Shown here: in pieces, positions 5,643 to 7,826 of the stretch | Layout: each line of letters begins with the position of its first letter | Numbering within the stretch: position 1 is the first letter of the stretch | Made by a program: the position numbers and the translations under genes | The notes under the pieces: generated by a model | Seen by the model: the letters and a program-made list of their open reading frames with translations, nothing else | Databases searched by the model: none | Told to the model about the DNA's origin: nothing | NCBI GenBank assembly: GCA_947259865.1 | Contig: CAMYNZ010000173.1 | Span: forward strand, 1-7,826 | Source: an uncultured Desulfobacterales bacterium | GTDB taxonomy: Bacteria; Desulfobacterota; Desulfobacteria; Desulfobacterales; G020354645 | Length of the DNA stretch: 7,826 bases | Reading direction: 5' to 3'

Positions 5643-6808
5643 TTGGAGTCGTCGGTGGAAATCTTCAGGGTATCGAAGCCACCTATCTGGCGCAAAAAGC
5701 CGGTTGGGAAGTCATTGTTGTTGATCGCAAACCGGATGCCCCTGCCGCCGGATTATGTGAGCGCTATATCCAGCTGGAAGTAACCTCTGGAAATGATTTA
5801 GGGCCCGCTCTAAAAAGCGTTGACCTGGTTATTCCGACTCTGGAAAATCAGACGGCTCTGGCATATTTGGATCAATGGACCCGCGCTGAGGGAATCCCGT
5901 TTGCATTTGATCCTGGGGCCTATGCGATAACTTCTTCCAAATTAAAATCAAACCATCTTTTTGCAAACCTTGGCTTACCCGTACCCGCACCATGGCCCAA
6001 CTGTAAATTACCTGTTATCGCCAAACCCAGTCAGGGCAGTGGCAGCCGTAAGATAACCGTATTTAATGAAGCAAACAGCTTACGGCACCATATCAAAGAA
6101 TCCAATGAAGAATGGGTTATACAGGAATTTGTCAAGGGTCCCTCGTATTCTCTGGAGGTTATCGGGTTTTCGGATCAATATATACCGCTAACGGTTACGG
6201 ATTTAAGAATGGATGCCGGTTATGACTGCAAGCGGGTGCTGGCCCCAACCAATCTGCCGCAATCGTTGATTTCGGATTTTGAACAAATGTCGATAGAACT
6301 GGCCCGGGCCCTGCGACTTAAAGGTCTGATGGATATAGAAGTCATCTTGCACCAGAATACGCTCAAGGTTTTGGAGGTGGACGCCAGATTGCCCAGCCAA
6401 ACACCAACTGCCGTGTATTGGTCCACGGGACTAAATATGGTAAGGCTGGTGGGAGAACTTTTTTTAAACCGTTTAAATGAACCCCGCACAGTTGCAGGGC
6501 CCCCAAGAAGTGTTGTTTACGAACATATTAAGGTATCACCGAATATGTTGGCGGTTGCCGGCGAACACATCATGGCCGATACGGTTGACCTCAGGGTTGA
6601 GCATAATTTTTTTGGAGCTGACGAGGCCATCACCAATTATGCGCCGGGTCGTGACAATTGGGTTGCCACCCTGATTATCTCTGAAGCCGACCGGGCGGCA
6701 GCCTGGATAAAGCGAGACACTATAATATCGGAAATACGGCAACAATTAAAACTGGATAGATATCGGGATTCAGCCCCGGGGCAAGGTGCCCGGGAAGAAA
6801 TGACATGA
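5636..6808 (+). CDS. pylC: 3-methylornithine-L-lysine ligase PylC (ATP-grasp)
   Basis: PylC joins 3-methylornithine to the epsilon-amino group of a second L-lysine using ATP. The 390-residue protein is slightly longer than the ~360 of Methanosarcina PylC. It opens with GVVGGNLQGIEATYLAQKAG, the N-terminal pre-ATP-grasp Rossmann segment that archaeal PylC also shows. The ATP-grasp domain follows, with VIAKPSQGSGSRK as the nucleotide-binding lysine/loop, VIQEFVKGPSYSLEVIG, and the metal/substrate-binding EVDARLPSQTPTAVYWSTG (from Glu247) that is highly characteristic of PylC. The start is GTG, overlapping the pylB stop by seven bases, so translation is probably coupled. It ends in TGA and overlaps pylD by four bases (ATGA). 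No in-frame amber codon is present. Confidence 0.96.
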   Translation: MLVGVVGGNLQGIEATYLAQKAGWEVIVVDRKPDAPAAGLCERYIQLEVTSGNDLGPALKSVDLVIPTLENQTALAYLDQWTRAEGIPFAFDPGAYAITSSKLKSNHLFANLGLPVPAPWPNCKLPVIAKPSQGSGSRKITVFNEANSLRHHIKESNEEWVIQEFVKGPSYSLEVIGFSDQYIPLTVTDLRMDAGYDCKRVLAPTNLPQSLISDFEQMSIELARALRLKGLMDIEVILHQNTLKVLEVDARLPSQTPTAVYWSTGLNMVRLVGELFLNRLNEPRTVAGPPRSVVYEHIKVSPNMLAVAGEHIMADTVDLRVEHNFFGADEAITNYAPGRDNWVATLIISEADRAAAWIKRDTIISEIRQQLKLDRYRDSAPGQGAREEMT

Positions 6809-7647
6809 CCAGACTGAAGACAGATGACATCATCAGCATCGCCGCAGGCATGGCGGACTATGACGCTGAACTGGCTGCCAAAACGGGCTTTACCCTCAAA
6901 GGGATTGCCTGTTGTGCCGCCGGTATCAGTGAAGACGACATTGAGCCTGTGCTTGCTAACGTTCGAATCGGCGTAATACCGATCACAAGCGGTGAAGGCA
7001 TCATCGGCGGATTCTGCCAGGCCGTAAAAGCGATTGGGTCTCATTTGGGATGCCGGACCTTTATTACACAAACTGCGGATGTGGCCGGGTTGGTCGAAGC
7101 CTTTGAGAACAAGGCCGATATTATAATGCTATCCGACGATGATCGGTTTGTGGCCCTGCATGCCAAAAGCCGCCGGATCATCGACAACTCAGTTGCCACG
7201 GGTGAGGGATTCGCTACCGGACTTAATCTTATGGGCGGCGGTTTGGCGGACCGTGATGTCCTGGTGATCGGGTGCGGGCCAGTTGGATCCAGCGCCATTG
7301 AACATCTGGTTCGGATGGGTGCCCGGGTGTCGGTATACGATATCAATCCGCAACGTTGCAATGATGTTACCCAATCGATCGGACAGCGGCTGAATTCGAG
7401 GATTCGCAGTTTCGATGATTTGGACACGGCCCTGGATTATGCCCGGTTTATCGTCGATGCAACACCGGCGGCAAATATAATCCCGGCATGTCATATTACC
7501 CCGGAAACATATATAAGCGCGCCCGGGGTGCCGGTTGGGTTGACTGTTGAAGCAGGCTCAAAAATGTCAGACCGCATCCTGCATGATCCGCTTCAAATCG
7601 GTGTCGCCACGATGCTGGTATGCGCGTTGAAATTTCACAATTTTTAG
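6805..7647 (+). CDS. pylD: Pyrrolysine synthase PylD (dehydrogenase)
   Basis: PylD oxidises the PylC product, 3-methylornithyl-N6-lysine, to the aldehyde, after which the pyrroline ring closes to give pyrrolysine. The 280-residue product has the family length. The C-terminal Rossmann fold shows VLVIGCGPVGSSA with the G156-x-G158-x-x-G161 motif and acidic YDINP at the end of the second strand. The N-terminal half has PITSGEGIIGGF, DIIMLSDDDRFVALH and TGEGFATGLNLM, and the C terminus has VDATPAANII, SAPGVPVGLT and QIGVATMLV, all PylD-like. The ATG overlaps the pylC TGA by four bases, a classical coupled junction. The stop is TAG at 7645-7647, followed at once by TGA, so any Pyl insertion would add only one residue. 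Confidence 0.96.
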   Translation: MTRLKTDDIISIAAGMADYDAELAAKTGFTLKGIACCAAGISEDDIEPVLANVRIGVIPITSGEGIIGGFCQAVKAIGSHLGCRTFITQTADVAGLVEAFENKADIIMLSDDDRFVALHAKSRRIIDNSVATGEGFATGLNLMGGGLADRDVLVIGCGPVGSSAIEHLVRMGARVSVYDINPQRCNDVTQSIGQRLNSRIRSFDDLDTALDYARFIVDATPAANIIPACHITPETYISAPGVPVGLTVEAGSKMSDRILHDPLQIGVATMLVCALKFHNF

Positions 7648-7650
7648 TGA

Positions 7651-7674
7651 GGGCCTTTAATGGTCCGTATTTTT
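7651..7674 (+). terminator. Weak possible intrinsic terminator after pylD
   Basis: GGGCC (7651-7655) pairs with GGTCC (7662-7666) with one G-U around a 6-base loop, and five T residues follow at 7670-7674 after a short spacer. The stem is short, so termination is likely partial if real. Confidence 0.35.
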
Positions 7675-7701
7675 CACCTGAACTAGACGTCTCATAATTT
7701 A

Positions 7702-7729
7702 GACAGGATTGACAGGATTATTAGGATAT
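7702..7729. repeat. Short direct repeats of GACAGGATT
   Basis: GACAGGATT occurs back to back at 7702-7710 and 7711-7719, followed by a degenerate TTAGGATAT copy (7721-7729). Nine-base units of this kind resemble dispersed intergenic repeats; function unknown. Confidence 0.6.
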
Positions 7730-7733
7730 TTAA

Positions 7734-7762
7734 TTTTTGGCTTTCCAGACGAAAGCCAAAAA
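7734..7762. repeat. Perfect 12-bp palindrome downstream of pylD
   Basis: TTTTTGGCTTTC (7734-7745) pairs perfectly with GAAAGCCAAAAA (7751-7762) around CAGAC. Like the palindromes at 3169 and 3301 it has T-rich left and A-rich right arms, opposite to terminator polarity. A second small hairpin TTCGCC-TTC-GGCGAA lies at 7769-7783. No gene, including pylSn, is visible from 7648 to the window end. Confidence 0.75.
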
Positions 7763-7826
7763 ATCCAATTCGCCTTCGGCGAAAATAAAAAATGATGCGG
7801 CATTCTGGAATGTGTCAGACGCTAAG

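Noticed and set aside
6637..7071. Reverse-strand open frame across the pylC-pylD junction
   Set aside because: Shadow of two well-supported overlapping genes; no motif or Shine-Dalgarno support.

Overview
The window carries a bacterial pyrrolysine (Pyl, amber-decoding) cassette behind a small methylamine/betaine-type catabolic cluster, all on the + strand. The cassette is an amber-suppressor tRNA (pylT, anticodon CUA), the catalytic half of a split pyrrolysyl-tRNA synthetase (pylSc), and the three pyrrolysine biosynthesis genes pylB, pylC and pylD. A PylRS without the archaeal N-terminal domain, Shine-Dalgarno-led genes and dense intergenic palindromes point to an anaerobic bacterium. A Desulfobacterota (deltaproteobacterial) sulfate reducer or relative is my best guess, from gene content and intergenic style rather than any marker gene.

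Left part (1-2859): a 5'-truncated MttB-superfamily corrinoid-dependent methyltransferase with Met where the Pyl of true trimethylamine MttB would be, then a 3-hydroxyacyl-CoA dehydrogenase-family enzyme, then a short-chain dehydrogenase/reductase. These look like one catabolic operon. A non-Pyl MttB homologue beside a hydroxyacid-type dehydrogenase suggests a quaternary amine substrate (carnitine- or betaine-like), but that is inference.

Middle (2860-4532): a likely promoter, then pylT with encoded CCA, then about 310 bases packed with perfect hairpins, then pylSc starting at a TTG with a good Shine-Dalgarno. A second hairpin-rich gap of 308 bases separates pylSc from pylB.

Right part (4533-7826): pylB, pylC and pylD are tightly coupled (7-base and 4-base overlaps). 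PylB (radical SAM) converts lysine to 3-methylornithine, PylC ligates this to a second lysine, and PylD oxidises the product to pyrrolysine, which PylSc (with PylSn) loads onto pylT tRNA. The last 179 bases are non-coding, with a weak possible terminator, short direct repeats and two hairpins. No pylSn is visible.

Three of the seven protein genes (the hydroxyacyl-CoA dehydrogenase-like gene, pylB and pylD) end in TAG, the codon this cassette reads as pyrrolysine. pylB's TAG overlaps the pylC start, and pylD's TAG is followed directly by TGA. These stop contexts and the structured leaders around pylT/pylSc/pylB are the points most worth a second look.
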